Positions 1 through 9,251 of a stretch of 64,000 nucleotides of DNA are shown here, in pieces (the first letter of the stretch is position 1; the number at the start of each line of letters is the position of its first letter). The position numbers were made by a program, and so were the translations under genes. The notes under the pieces are model-generated. The model did no database searches, was not told the DNA's origin, and worked only from the letters and a program-made list of their open reading frames with translations. Source of the stretch: Vreelandella titanicae BH1 (lineage in GTDB: Bacteria > Pseudomonadota > Gammaproteobacteria > Pseudomonadales > Halomonadaceae); the NCBI RefSeq assembly GCF_000336575.1, contig NZ_AOPO01000018.1, positions 23,160 through 87,159 of the forward strand. Reading direction: 5' to 3'.

Positions 1-101
1 TTTTTGTACTACAGTGACCGTGCACCAGTAATAGACCGGTCGATTAGGCGCCCTGGAGCTAGGCGCTTTGACCCCACGTTGATCTATAGATAGGAGATCT
101 T

Positions 102-1484
102 ATGAGCAACAGTATCAAGACGATCAATCCCACCAATGGTGAAACCCTCGAATCCTATACGCTAATGAGCAGCGCGGAAGCCAAGCAGATAGTGGACGCC
201 TGCTACGAGGCGTTTCTCGATTGGCGCCTAGAATCGCTGGAAAGCCGCGCTAAAACGGTCAAAGCCATTGGCCAAGCGCTGCAAAAGCATAAAGAAGAGC
301 TTGCCGACCTGATGGTCAATGAGATGGGTAAACTGCCTTCTCAGGCCCGCCAGGAAGTCGATCTTTGCACCGGCATCTGTGATTACACCGCTGAACATGG
401 CCCCAAAAAGCTAGCCGACGAAGAGCGTCAGCCTGGCAATGGTAAACGCGGTTTCGTGACCTACTCACCGATGGGTGTGATCTACGGCATTCAGCCCTGG
501 AACTTCCCTGCATATCAGGTAGTACGTTACTCAATCGCCAATATCATGGCGGGTAACGGCGTGCTGCTAAAACACGCTGAAAACGTGACTGGCAGCGGCC
601 TGCTGTTGGAAAAGATCTACCGCGAAGCGGGTCTTCCGGAAAACGTCTTCCGTACACTGGTGATCTCTCACGATGTTTCTGATGAGGTGATTGCTCATTC
701 TGCGGTACGTGGCGTAACGCTAACGGGTAGTGATGGCGCAGGTCGCAAAGTCGCTGGCAAAGCGGCTGAGTACCTTAAAAAGACCGTGCTTGAGCTGGGC
801 TCTAACGACGCCTACCTGGTGCTTGATGACGCCGATATGGATGTCGCCATCAATACCTGCGTCCAGGGGCGCGTCTACAACGGCGGTCAAACCTGCGTCG
901 CGGCCAAGCGTTTTGTGGTCACTGAAAAGAACTATGAAACGTTTAAAAAGCGCTATGTAGAACGTATGCAGTCGCTTAAAGCGGGTGACCCGACCCAAGA
1001 AGACAGCGATCTGGGCCCCATGGCTCGCGTGGATCTCCGCGATGGTCTCCACGACCAAGTGGAAGAGAGCGTGCGCAAAGGTGCGAAAATTCTCTGCGGT
1101 GGCGAAAAGCCATCCGGTAAGGGCGCGTTTTACCCGGTCACCGTGCTGGACAACGTCACCCCCGGCCAGCCCGCTTACGACGATGAGCTATTTGGCCCTG
1201 TCGCTGCGCTGATTCGTGCCAAAGACGACGAAGATGCCATGCGCATTGCCAATGACAGCCGTTACGGTCTGGGCGGCGGCATCATCTCTAAAGATGTGAA
1301 ACGCGCTACCGAGCTTGCCAGCAAGTACTTTGATACCGGCATGGTGTTTATCAATGGCTTTGGTGTTGCGACACCGGAAATGCCTTTCGGCGGCGTTAAA
1401 AACTCCGGTTACGGTCGCGAGCACGGCGGCTTCGGCATGCACGAGTTCGTCAATGCCAAGTCGGTGATTGTCGTTCAAGAGTAA
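102..1484 (+). CDS. NAD(P)-dependent succinate-semialdehyde dehydrogenase family protein
   Basis: A 460-residue aldehyde dehydrogenase that oxidises an aldehyde to its acid; by overall resemblance the likely substrate is succinate semialdehyde (Sad/YneI-like, GABA or polyamine breakdown). Visible family marks are PWNFP at residues 132-136, the general-base glutamate at E231 in ELGSN, and the catalytic cysteine C265 in GGQTC. The C-terminal EMPFGGVKNSG motif is also present, so the enzyme looks intact and cytosolic. The ATG is preceded by AGGAGA at a good distance. It is monocistronic: a strong terminator follows and the next gene runs the other way. Substrate assignment is inference; the family call is firm. 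Confidence 0.9.
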   Translation: MSNSIKTINPTNGETLESYTLMSSAEAKQIVDACYEAFLDWRLESLESRAKTVKAIGQALQKHKEELADLMVNEMGKLPSQARQEVDLCTGICDYTAEHGPKKLADEERQPGNGKRGFVTYSPMGVIYGIQPWNFPAYQVVRYSIANIMAGNGVLLKHAENVTGSGLLLEKIYREAGLPENVFRTLVISHDVSDEVIAHSAVRGVTLTGSDGAGRKVAGKAAEYLKKTVLELGSNDAYLVLDDADMDVAINTCVQGRVYNGGQTCVAAKRFVVTEKNYETFKKRYVERMQSLKAGDPTQEDSDLGPMARVDLRDGLHDQVEESVRKGAKILCGGEKPSGKGAFYPVTVLDNVTPGQPAYDDELFGPVAALIRAKDDEDAMRIANDSRYGLGGGIISKDVKRATELASKYFDTGMVFINGFGVATPEMPFGGVKNSGYGREHGGFGMHEFVNAKSVIVVQE

Positions 1485-1520
1485 GCCTGTAAGCGCTCAA
1501 AATCATGAGCGATAAGATAG

Positions 1521-1559
1521 AGCGCCGCTAGCTTTTTATTAAGCTAGCGGCGCTTTTTT
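1521..1559 (+). terminator. Rho-independent terminator after the aldehyde dehydrogenase
   Basis: A perfect 14-bp stem (AGCGCCGCTAGCTT at 1521-1534 with its complement at 1541-1554), a 6-nt loop and a run of T on the plus strand. There is no T-run on the other strand, so it acts for the rightward gene. Confidence 0.9.
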
Positions 1560-1573
1560 CGTTGCGTGTTCTA

Positions 1574-2062
1574 TTACGAGTTTAACTGTTGCCCAGAGGT
1601 TCGACGCTGCCAAAGCTTCAGCCCAATAGCAATCACCACCCAGGTCACCAACGCCGCGATAACATCATCCAAAACAATGCCAAAACCGCCATGAACATAC
1701 TCTGCCAGATGAATCGGCGGCGGCTTCAGCGCATCGAAAAAGCGGTAGACAACGAATGCCAACGCCATAACCAGCGGGTGACGCGCAGCTTGCAACCCGA
1801 TGACCGCCAGCGGGAACGCAAAGTACTCATCAGCGACGATGCTGCCATGATCCAAACCGTCATAGTGCCAGGCGGCGATGTGGCAAACCGGTATCGCAAG
1901 TAGCAGCAGAGCTGCCATGATAGCGCCTTGTTGACCTAGCGGGCGGCTTAACAGCCACCACGCCAGGGGGATGCCCAGCAGCGAGCCGAAGGTACCCGGC
2001 GCCATCGGCGCTAGCCCCAGGCCAAAGCCGGTAGCTAGCCAAAAATTAACCGTATCCAGCAT
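1574..2062 (-). CDS. pgpA: Phosphatidylglycerophosphatase A
   Basis: A 162-residue membrane phosphatase that removes the phosphate from phosphatidylglycerophosphate to give phosphatidylglycerol in the inner membrane. The PgpA marks are visible: GLAPMAPGTFGS near the N-terminus (residues 16-27), VADEYFAFP in the middle, FRF-type RFFDALKPPP, and the C-terminal GFGIVLDDVIAA with paired aspartates. Hydrophobic segments alternate with these polar motifs. Its start overlaps the stop of the upstream DUF533 gene (TAATG), so the two are translationally coupled. In many gammaproteobacteria pgpA sits with thiL and nusB; here it does not. Confidence 0.93.
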   Translation of the reverse strand: MLDTVNFWLATGFGLGLAPMAPGTFGSLLGIPLAWWLLSRPLGQQGAIMAALLLLAIPVCHIAAWHYDGLDHGSIVADEYFAFPLAVIGLQAARHPLVMALAFVVYRFFDALKPPPIHLAEYVHGGFGIVLDDVIAALVTWVVIAIGLKLWQRRTSGQQLNS

Positions 2063-2808
2063 TAACCCGCCTGCTGCGCTTGACGCTCAAGTTCGTCAGT
2101 CATCTCTTTGGGTAAGTTAAGTGCATTGCCCAACTGATCAAGCCAGGCACGCTCCATGGGGTTTTGATCATCGGTCACGGCCACGCTGATCAGGTACATT
2201 TCCCGGGCCGCTTGAGGGGAGTCCGCTTCGCGGGCCAACGCTTGGGCATCCAGCGGTGCTTTTAGCTGCTGCTCCACCCAGTTATGCATCTCCTGGTCGG
2301 CACCCAGGGCATCAATCTGCTCGGTAATCAGCGCCTGCTCCTGCTCATCAATATGGCCATCGGCCCGGGCAGCCATAATCATCGCCTGCAGTAACTCCAG
2401 GCTGCGGCGCTCCTGATACTCACCGCTAAGCACTTCTACTCGCTCGCCCTCTGGCGCATTCTGGGCCGTATTTTGCTGCGCATTGCCATTTTTTGCCGCC
2501 TGGGAGCTCTGCCACGCTTTCCATGCCAGCACGCCCACCCCAGCAATGGCGCCGTATTTTAGTGCTTTGCCGCCCATGCTACGGCCACGTTTGGAACCCA
2601 CCAGTAAACCCATGGCACCGCCACCGAGCAGGCTTTTCATATCAAAGCTACTGGAGGAGCCGCCACCTTGACCGCTACTACTGCCACCACCTAGCTGCTT
2701 AGAGAGCCCACTCAGCATGCCTTTAACATCAACACCACTGCCACTGCCGCCCTTCTGGCTTCCGCCAGCTTGCTGCATCAGTTGCTGTAAAATTTTGCTT
2801 GCGTTCAT
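2062..2808 (-). CDS. DUF533 / TerB-like protein (YebE family)
   Basis: A 248-residue protein of the DUF533 family, related to E. coli YebE; molecular function unknown. The first 90 residues are rich in glycine, serine and glutamine, followed by a short hydrophobic stretch (residues about 85-105, YGAIAGVGVLAWKAW) that may be a membrane anchor. The C-terminal half (about 130-245) is a helical TerB-like domain with ARADGHIDEQE, an acidic loop typical of tellurite-resistance TerB folds. GGAG lies seven bases before the ATG. It is first in a two-gene unit with pgpA. An envelope role is only a guess. Confidence 0.85.
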   Translation of the reverse strand: MNASKILQQLMQQAGGSQKGGSGSGVDVKGMLSGLSKQLGGGSSSGQGGGSSSSFDMKSLLGGGAMGLLVGSKRGRSMGGKALKYGAIAGVGVLAWKAWQSSQAAKNGNAQQNTAQNAPEGERVEVLSGEYQERRSLELLQAMIMAARADGHIDEQEQALITEQIDALGADQEMHNWVEQQLKAPLDAQALAREADSPQAAREMYLISVAVTDDQNPMERAWLDQLGNALNLPKEMTDELERQAQQAG

Positions 2809-2937
2809 CCTTGTACTCCTAAGTAGATAGTATCTTTAGGGCTCGCTTGACGATTCATTCACTTTATAAAACATTCTATATGAACCCAGCATGAACCAGG
2901 CCTTGTAAGAAAACTGCTAGCACTCGGCCATGCGGCG

Positions 2938-5900
2938 TTAAAGAAGTACGCCCTTTACTTCCACAGAGCTCCCGTGGCGGCTGGCACTTACGTCTATACG
3001 AACTGGCATTTGCTCTTTGAGTTCGCTGACATGGGAGATCACCCCAATCATGCGCCCGCCCATTTGCAGTTCGCTGAGCATGGCAATCGCTTGATCCAGC
3101 GCATCCTGATCCAGGCTGCCAAAGCCCTCATCGATAAATAGCGTATCCAGTTGAATGCCGCCAGCGTACGCCTGCACTACATCCGAGAGCCCTAGCGCCA
3201 GCGAGAGCGCGGCCATAAAAGACTCCCCGCCGGAGAGTGTCGCTACCGAACGGTTCTTGCCGGTGTAGGTGTCGGCCACATCAAGCTCCAGACCCGACGC
3301 TCTGTTACCTTTGGAGGGATCTTCCCGACGCACCAACTGATAACGCCCGCGGCTCATGCGCACCAAACGCTCCGAAGCTTGAATCAATACGTCATCCAGC
3401 AGCACACCCAGCACAAAGCGCTGCAGGCTAATACGGTGCCCCGTACGACCATTAGCGACCTCGCTGAGCGTGCCCCACAGCTGATACTGGGCTTCGAGCT
3501 CTGCCTGCGCCCTGTGGGCAGTCGCAAGCTTTTGACGAATACCGCGCAGCGTGGTCAGCCTCCCATCCAGCCCCCGCCACGCCTCTAGCTGGGTGTTCTC
3601 TTCGACCTGGGCCGCCTCGGTTAGGCTGGTCAACGCGGCCATATTCGGCGGCGTTTTTTCCGCAAGCTGGGTTTGGTAGTTCTCCAGCGCGCCTTCAAGC
3701 TCGGCCTGGCGGCGTTGGTACGCCTCTACTTGGCGAGTCAACTCTTGCTGTTGGTTATCATCTAACTGCGCAGCCTGAAACGCCGCTTCATCTTCAAAGG
3801 GGCTATCCTGCAGAGCGGCTTGCCACTCAGCTTGCACCTGCTGTAACGACTGCTCGCTGCGTTCGATTCGCTCGTTCGCGCCGCGTAGCTGCTCTTCCGC
3901 CCGCGCCAGCTGGGTTTGGCTGGTCGAGAGTTCTTGCTGAGCATTCTCCCAGGCTTTTTCGAGCTGTGCGATCTGGTGCTCAAGCTCAGTGAGGGTTTGG
4001 CGCATTGCCTCAGGGTCTCGGGCATCTTCCGGCAGCGATTGGCTCAGCTGATCGCGCTGACTCTCCAGGCGCAGCGCCTCCTCTTTCGCCTTCTCCACCG
4101 CGGGCAGCTGGGCTTTAAGCTGCTTATCCAGCGCGCCCCACTCGCGGCGCAGCGCTTCGCGAGCGGTGGTCTGCTGGCTAATCTCACGTTCAACGCTTTC
4201 CCGGCGCTGCACTTGGCGGCGCAAGCCTTCGCAGGCATTTTGCAGCTCAGCCAGCGGTTGGCTAGCCCACTCGCCCAGCTGTTGGGCAAGCCGCTGGGTC
4301 TGCTCTGTGTTGTAGTTAATCTGCTGAGTGAGCTGATGGTGGTGACGCTCGGCGCTCTGTTGTGCTTGACGAGCCTGCTCTTGTGCCGCCCTGGCTTCTT
4401 CAACCTGCGCCTGAGTGACCAGCTCGGCACTGTTAACCGCTGGGGCTGGATGCTCCAGGCTGCCGCACACCGGGCAAGGGATATCCTGCTCAAGGGTGAG
4501 CGCCAACAGCGCGGCCTGCCCCTGGTGCCAGCGCATCTCCTGCTCAGTGGCGTGGCGTTGCGCTCGTTCTGCTTCGCTTTGCTGACGGTTGAGTGCCTCC
4601 GTTGCCTGCTGCTGTTGGCTGGTTAACTCACGCGCTTGCCGGGCGAGCTCATCCAGCTCTTGGCGCTGGGTCAGCAGGTCGTTATGGCGGCTTAGCTCAG
4701 CGGGGGCGCTGGCCAGTTGCTGAAATTCTGTCTGTAAGCGTTCCAGATTAACGCTAATCGCTTCGCCCTGCTGGCGAATGTTATCTAGCTGCGCCTCATC
4801 ACGCTTGAGCGCACTATCGGCTTGTTGCCAGGAGGCCTGCGCCGTTTGAAAAAGCGCCTGCAACTCGCTTAACTGCTGGCTTTTATGAATAAATTCGCCC
4901 AATTGGCGATGCCGTTCACGGAGCGTGGGGAGCTCTGCCTGACGCTGGCGTGCTACTTCTAACGCCTGCTGCGCCTGTTCGGCGTGAGTACGTTGAGTGG
5001 CTAATTCGGCTTGCGCCTGTCGCTGCTCGGCCTGGGCGGTGGTCAACGCCTGCTGCGCTTGGTCTAAGGCAGCTCTCTGTGGGCGCAGCGCCTGGGCGTG
5101 GGTGCTTTGCGCTAAGCGCTCCTGAGTGCTTACTATCTGTGTGTGCTGCTCAAGATGACGGGCTTTATCCGCCGCCAGCGTATCGCGAGCCTCGAATTGC
5201 CGCTGCAGCGCCAACGCCTCATCGCGCTGTTTTTCGGCGCTACGGCGCTGCTGCTGCGCGGTTTCAAAGCGTTGCCGCGCTTGGTCTACCTGGGGTGTCA
5301 GCGCTTCAAGCTCTTGCGCCAACGCGGCTTCGCTCTCAAGCTCCCCCCCGGCGAGTATGCCGCTGATATGCTGGCGATGATCACTCACTGCCCGCTCGAT
5401 TTGATTGGCCTGGGTGCGCAGACGCTCTTCGATGCGCTGAAAAATCTGGGTTTGAAACAGCTGGGAAAAAATCACTTCGCGCTCTTTGGAGCCTGCCAGC
5501 AGCAGTTCACGAAACTTGCCCTGGGGTAGCACCATCACCTGACGAAACTGGTTGGCATCCAGGCCGATCAGGGTTTGCAACTCCGCGGTGGCATCATTGA
5601 CCTTGCGTGCTACCAGGCAGGATTCCACTTCACCCTCTGCCTTTAATCGCCACAGCTGGGCTTCTGCATTATGGGTGGTCGTCCCTTCGCCGCGAGCCTT
5701 GGGGCGCTCCTGCTGGGGCACCCGGCGAACCCGGTAATCCACGCCGCGCAGGCGAAAATCCAGCGTCACTTCCGTTAGCAGCGAAGCGTCAGCCTGGTCG
5801 CAACGCATCTGCGCCGGATCGCGTTCATTGCCCGTGGTTTGGCCGTAAAGCGCAAAACAGATGGCATCAAGAATCGAGCTTTTACCGGCGCCGGTAGGGC

Positions 5901-6003
5901 CATTAATCAAAAACAGTGGGCTTCTTCCCAGCGCGGTGAAGTCGATGGTCTCACTGCCCGCAAAGGGCCCGAACGCCTGCATGGTAAGGGTTAGAGGTGT
6001 CAT
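2938..6003 (-). CDS. sbcC: SbcC exonuclease subunit, SMC-like ATPase
   Basis: The 1021-residue ATPase subunit of the SbcCD nuclease, which cuts hairpins and protein-blocked DNA ends during replication and repair. The N-terminus has Walker A (GPTGAGKSS, about residues 35-43). A long region rich in Q, E, A and L forms two coiled-coil arms separated by the zinc hook, whose cysteines are C510 and C513 (CPVC). The C-terminus carries the ABC signature LSGGESF and Walker B LFIDEGFGSLD. The ATG overlaps the sbcD stop by four bases (ATGA), which couples the two subunits. Length is typical of the family. Confidence 0.96.
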   Translation of the reverse strand: MTPLTLTMQAFGPFAGSETIDFTALGRSPLFLINGPTGAGKSSILDAICFALYGQTTGNERDPAQMRCDQADASLLTEVTLDFRLRGVDYRVRRVPQQERPKARGEGTTTHNAEAQLWRLKAEGEVESCLVARKVNDATAELQTLIGLDANQFRQVMVLPQGKFRELLLAGSKEREVIFSQLFQTQIFQRIEERLRTQANQIERAVSDHRQHISGILAGGELESEAALAQELEALTPQVDQARQRFETAQQQRRSAEKQRDEALALQRQFEARDTLAADKARHLEQHTQIVSTQERLAQSTHAQALRPQRAALDQAQQALTTAQAEQRQAQAELATQRTHAEQAQQALEVARQRQAELPTLRERHRQLGEFIHKSQQLSELQALFQTAQASWQQADSALKRDEAQLDNIRQQGEAISVNLERLQTEFQQLASAPAELSRHNDLLTQRQELDELARQARELTSQQQQATEALNRQQSEAERAQRHATEQEMRWHQGQAALLALTLEQDIPCPVCGSLEHPAPAVNSAELVTQAQVEEARAAQEQARQAQQSAERHHHQLTQQINYNTEQTQRLAQQLGEWASQPLAELQNACEGLRRQVQRRESVEREISQQTTAREALRREWGALDKQLKAQLPAVEKAKEEALRLESQRDQLSQSLPEDARDPEAMRQTLTELEHQIAQLEKAWENAQQELSTSQTQLARAEEQLRGANERIERSEQSLQQVQAEWQAALQDSPFEDEAAFQAAQLDDNQQQELTRQVEAYQRRQAELEGALENYQTQLAEKTPPNMAALTSLTEAAQVEENTQLEAWRGLDGRLTTLRGIRQKLATAHRAQAELEAQYQLWGTLSEVANGRTGHRISLQRFVLGVLLDDVLIQASERLVRMSRGRYQLVRREDPSKGNRASGLELDVADTYTGKNRSVATLSGGESFMAALSLALGLSDVVQAYAGGIQLDTLFIDEGFGSLDQDALDQAIAMLSELQMGGRMIGVISHVSELKEQMPVRIDVSASRHGSSVEVKGVLL

Positions 6004-7148
6004 CCCTGAGCCTCTTCGTCACGACTAAGCTCGCCTATCAGTTCGCTTATCGCCTCGGCTTGTTGGTCGGTCATGGGCTCACCGCTGGTTTGGGCGAAAA
6101 AGTCACTGAACATATCCAGTGCGCTGAACTTCAGCCGCTCACGGTCAAGCTGCTGATTACCCTGGGCATCCAGCATGCCGGGCTTCTCGAGATGTAGCAC
6201 GTTGGGATACACCTCACGCAACTTGCCCATGGGGTCGAGAATGGCGTGGCGATCGGTTAACCGCACCAGCAGATAGTCGTCGGCATTGGCATCCGTTCGC
6301 CCCTGGGCAATCAACGCATCGATCTCGCCCTCTAATACGCGAACTTCACGACTGGGTATGAGGGGTATCTGCTCGATCTTGGTGACGCCGCTCGCATCAA
6401 AATCCACCAGCGTCACGCCTTTACGCTGGCTGGCTTCGGAAAAGCTATATTTGAGCAGCGAGCCGCTGTAACGAATATGCTCGCCGCCGCGGTACTGGGG
6501 GCCGTGAAGGTGGCCAAGCGCCACATAGTCAAAGCCTTGCATAGGCTCCCAGGCGACGCTTTCGGCACCGCCCAGGGTCAGCGGGCGTTCAGAATCAGAG
6601 GCGCTGCCGCCATCCACAAAGCAGTGGCTCATCAATATGCACGGGCGTGTCGGGTGACGCTGCTCTTCGATGCGCTCAACCAAATAGCGGTGGGAGCCGT
6701 CAAAATCGCGCACCTCCACGTTAAACTGGCTGCGAACATGTTCGGGGTCGGCGTAGGGAATGCCGAACACATCCATCTCAGCGCCCTTAATCGTCAGCGT
6801 TACAGGTGTGTCAAAATCAGCTAAGTCGGAAAGAATATGCAGACCGGCCTGACGCAGGTGGCGCGCGCCGAAACGAAGCCGCTCAGCACCATCGTGGTTA
6901 CCTGAAATCATGATCACCGGCAGCTTGCGCTCCTCGCAGAGCGCGTGGAGCACCTCATCCAGCAGCGTTACCGCCGCCGCAGGCGGCACCGAACGGTCGT
7001 AGATATCGCCCGCAATCAGCACCGCATCGACGTTTTCCCGGTCGACAATCTCGATAAGCTGGTCGAGCACATCGCGCTGATCATCCAGTAACGACAGGTT
7101 GTGGAACAGCCGCCCCAGGTGCCAATCGGCGGTGTGAAGTAGACGCAT
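6000..7148 (-). CDS. sbcD: SbcD exonuclease subunit, metallophosphoesterase
   Basis: The 382-residue nuclease subunit of SbcCD (bacterial Mre11). Metal-binding motifs appear in order: DWHLG at residues 8-12, GDIYDR at about 47-52, GNHDGAER at about 83-90 and GHLHGPQ in the middle. These bind the two manganese ions used for 3'-5' exonuclease and endonuclease action. It is the first gene of the sbcDC pair and overlaps sbcC by four bases. No regulator lies next to it; only about 90 bp separate its start from the terminator of the gene behind it. Confidence 0.96.
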   Translation of the reverse strand: MRLLHTADWHLGRLFHNLSLLDDQRDVLDQLIEIVDRENVDAVLIAGDIYDRSVPPAAAVTLLDEVLHALCEERKLPVIMISGNHDGAERLRFGARHLRQAGLHILSDLADFDTPVTLTIKGAEMDVFGIPYADPEHVRSQFNVEVRDFDGSHRYLVERIEEQRHPTRPCILMSHCFVDGGSASDSERPLTLGGAESVAWEPMQGFDYVALGHLHGPQYRGGEHIRYSGSLLKYSFSEASQRKGVTLVDFDASGVTKIEQIPLIPSREVRVLEGEIDALIAQGRTDANADDYLLVRLTDRHAILDPMGKLREVYPNVLHLEKPGMLDAQGNQQLDRERLKFSALDMFSDFFAQTSGEPMTDQQAEAISELIGELSRDEEAQG

Positions 7149-7238
7149 AACAGGCTCAGCAAAAAATAGTGTAGCGGCATGATAACAACCCGATACTCAA
7201 TCTACCCACAAAACTCCTCACCTACATAAACGACCGAC

Positions 7239-7264
7239 AAAAAGCCCCGCTCAATGGCAGGGCT
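7239..7264 (-). terminator. Rho-independent terminator of the DASS symporter gene
   Basis: On the minus strand AGCCCTGC pairs with GCGGGGCT (one T-G wobble) around a 6-nt loop, followed by five T. It lies just past the stop of the leftward symporter gene at 7300. Confidence 0.8.
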
Positions 7265-7299
7265 AATCGTTTCTCTAAAGGCTCTAGGCTCAACAAGCG

Positions 7300-8949
7300 C
7301 TAGCGTCGGAAGGCGTCTGGATAGCTGGTGAGATCAACTCCCCACATGACCGGCAGTAGGAAGTAAACCGCCGCCACAATCAGCAGCATGGCGATGATGT
7401 TGATCCAGAAGCCGGTGCGCACCATCTCGATAATTTTCAGTTTGCCAGTGGCGAAGATGATGGCGTTGGGCGGCGTACCAACAGGTAGCATAAAGGCACA
7501 GTTGGCGGCCATGGCGGCGGGCACCATCAGCACGAAGGGGTGGATATCCAGCGCCAGCGCCAGCGACGCCAACACCGGCAGAATCATGGTGGCCGTGGCG
7601 GTATTCGAGGTGATTTCGGTCAAGAACAGCACCATGCCGGTCGCCAGCAGGATGACCAACAGGAAGTTGGCGCCTTCCAGCACGCTCATTTGCCCCCCGA
7701 TCCACTCCGCCAGGCCGGAAGAGCCGAAGCCTGCGGCAATTGCCAAACCACCTCCGAACAACAGCAGAATGCCCCAGGGTACGTCTTTCGCCACGTCCCA
7801 GCCCAGTAGGCAGCCACCTTGATTTTTGGAGGGAATCAAAAACAGCAGCAGCGCAGCGACAATCGCGATCATGGTGTCATTGATGCCGGGGATATTGATG
7901 ATCTGCCCCTGCCACAAGAACGAGCGGGTGATCCACATAAAGGCAGCGAACAAAAACACCACCAGCACCGCTTTCTCTTCGAAGCTGGTGTTACCCAGCG
8001 CCGCTTTTTCTTTGTTAATCAGCTCTCGGCCACCTGGTAGGTGACTAAAGTCAATGCGGAAAAACACCCGCGTAAGTAGCAGCCAGGTGATAACTAGCAG
8101 TACACACACAATGGGAAATGCAAACATGAGCCAACCGGCAAAGGAGATCTCAATGCCAAACAGCTGATTTACAATTGCGGCGAGTATGATATTCGGAGGG
8201 GTTCCAATGAGCGTGCCCAGGCCCCCAATGGTACCGCCATAACCGATACCAAAAATCAGCGCTTTGCTGAACTTATCGATTTCGACACTGTGGTCGCCGT
8301 CACTTTTCGCCAGCTCTTGACTCACCTGATACACGATAGCGGTACCGATCGGCAGCATCATCATGACCGATGCGGTGTTGGAGACCCACATGGACAAAAA
8401 GCCCGTCGCGGCCATAAAACCAAACACGATGCTATTAATACTGGTGCCCAACACGGCAATAATCGACAGCGCGATACGCTTGTGAAGATCCCATCGCTCC
8501 ATTGCCAGCGCGATCATAAAACCGCCCAGAAACAGGAAAATGATCGGATTACCGTAGGCGGCCGTAACGGTATTGCCATCCAAAGCGCCGGTAATCGGTA
8601 AAAGCACAATGGGTAGCAACGAGGTCGCGGGAATCGGAATAGCTTCGGTGATCCACCATACGGCCACCCACAGAGTGGTAGCGAGCACCATACGCCCTTC
8701 AAAGCTTAAGTCTTCAGGGTGAAAGAACATCACCACAAAAGCGAACAGCAGCGGACCAAGCAACAGGCCAATCTTCTGCGGCGTGGTGTAGGCAGGCGGC
8801 TTAGGTTGAGGGGAAGGATTACGCTTGGTATTCGAAGCCGCGGCGTTGGCGGCCCCGCCCGTAGGTAGCGCGCACATCAATAGTTTTTTGGCTTGGTAGT
8901 GGGAGTGCCATAGCTGATCCCATACCGTCATCAGGGCAGTTTTATGCAT
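7300..8949 (-). CDS. DASS (SLC13) family sodium:dicarboxylate/anion symporter
   Basis: An inner-membrane symporter of the DASS family, which uses sodium to import dicarboxylates such as succinate, malate or fumarate, or sulfate. About a dozen hydrophobic segments are visible. The family's paired asparagine motifs are seen as SNTAS in the first half and SNTAT in the second, and GTPPNAI/GTPPNII repeats mark the two binding-site hairpins. I place the start at 8949 (MHKTALM), giving 549 residues. The open frame continues upstream to an ATG at 9093, but the extra 48 residues are not typical of the family and have no clear ribosome site. Exact substrate is unknown. Confidence 0.88.
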   Translation of the reverse strand: MHKTALMTVWDQLWHSHYQAKKLLMCALPTGGAANAAASNTKRNPSPQPKPPAYTTPQKIGLLLGPLLFAFVVMFFHPEDLSFEGRMVLATTLWVAVWWITEAIPIPATSLLPIVLLPITGALDGNTVTAAYGNPIIFLFLGGFMIALAMERWDLHKRIALSIIAVLGTSINSIVFGFMAATGFLSMWVSNTASVMMMLPIGTAIVYQVSQELAKSDGDHSVEIDKFSKALIFGIGYGGTIGGLGTLIGTPPNIILAAIVNQLFGIEISFAGWLMFAFPIVCVLLVITWLLLTRVFFRIDFSHLPGGRELINKEKAALGNTSFEEKAVLVVFLFAAFMWITRSFLWQGQIINIPGINDTMIAIVAALLLFLIPSKNQGGCLLGWDVAKDVPWGILLLFGGGLAIAAGFGSSGLAEWIGGQMSVLEGANFLLVILLATGMVLFLTEITSNTATATMILPVLASLALALDIHPFVLMVPAAMAANCAFMLPVGTPPNAIIFATGKLKIIEMVRTGFWINIIAMLLIVAAVYFLLPVMWGVDLTSYPDAFRR

Positions 8950-9251
8950 ACAATTTGCGCCACTTACGGTCAGAGTGAAAAGAACAAATCGAGGATCAAC
9001 ATTCCGATATATATGCCGCACGATGGGCGACACGGAACCTCCTTTGGCGCCCTTTATTAACTGCAATAGGCAATTAGTCCAGTGATTTGCCATTAATTAC
9101 AACCAAAGTCTAACAACTTTAGTTTAACTATGCGCAAATACTAACAGTGACATAAGCGCAATGTGCGCTAGCGCACGGACGAAATCTCACATCACGACCA
9201 TTGTTCTGGTAAGGAAGCATCGTTGGTGCACCGAGGTGCATTCTCACCAGG
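8950..9251. other. Divergent intergenic region between DASS symporter and glucan synthase
   Basis: About 300 bp between the divergent symporter and ndvB-like genes. It holds the open, probably non-coding upstream extension of the symporter frame (to 9093) and the perfect 14-bp palindrome at 9163-9176. I see no RNA gene or further coding sequence here. Confidence 0.6.
9163..9176. promoter_or_regulatory. Perfect palindrome GTGCGCTAGCGCAC, candidate operator
   Basis: A perfect 14-bp palindrome flanked by AT on the left and GGA on the right, 75 bp before the ATG of the glucan synthase. The same core with one or two changes, and nearly the same flanks, occurs at 32017 and 32937 upstream of the two Crp/Fnr-type genes. 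The shared arrangement suggests one DNA-binding protein; which one is not shown. Confidence 0.55.

Noticed and set aside
3916..4626. A 236-codon open frame on the plus strand within sbcC
   Set aside because: It is antisense to the coiled-coil region of sbcC, whose biased codons keep the opposite strand open. It has no family features.
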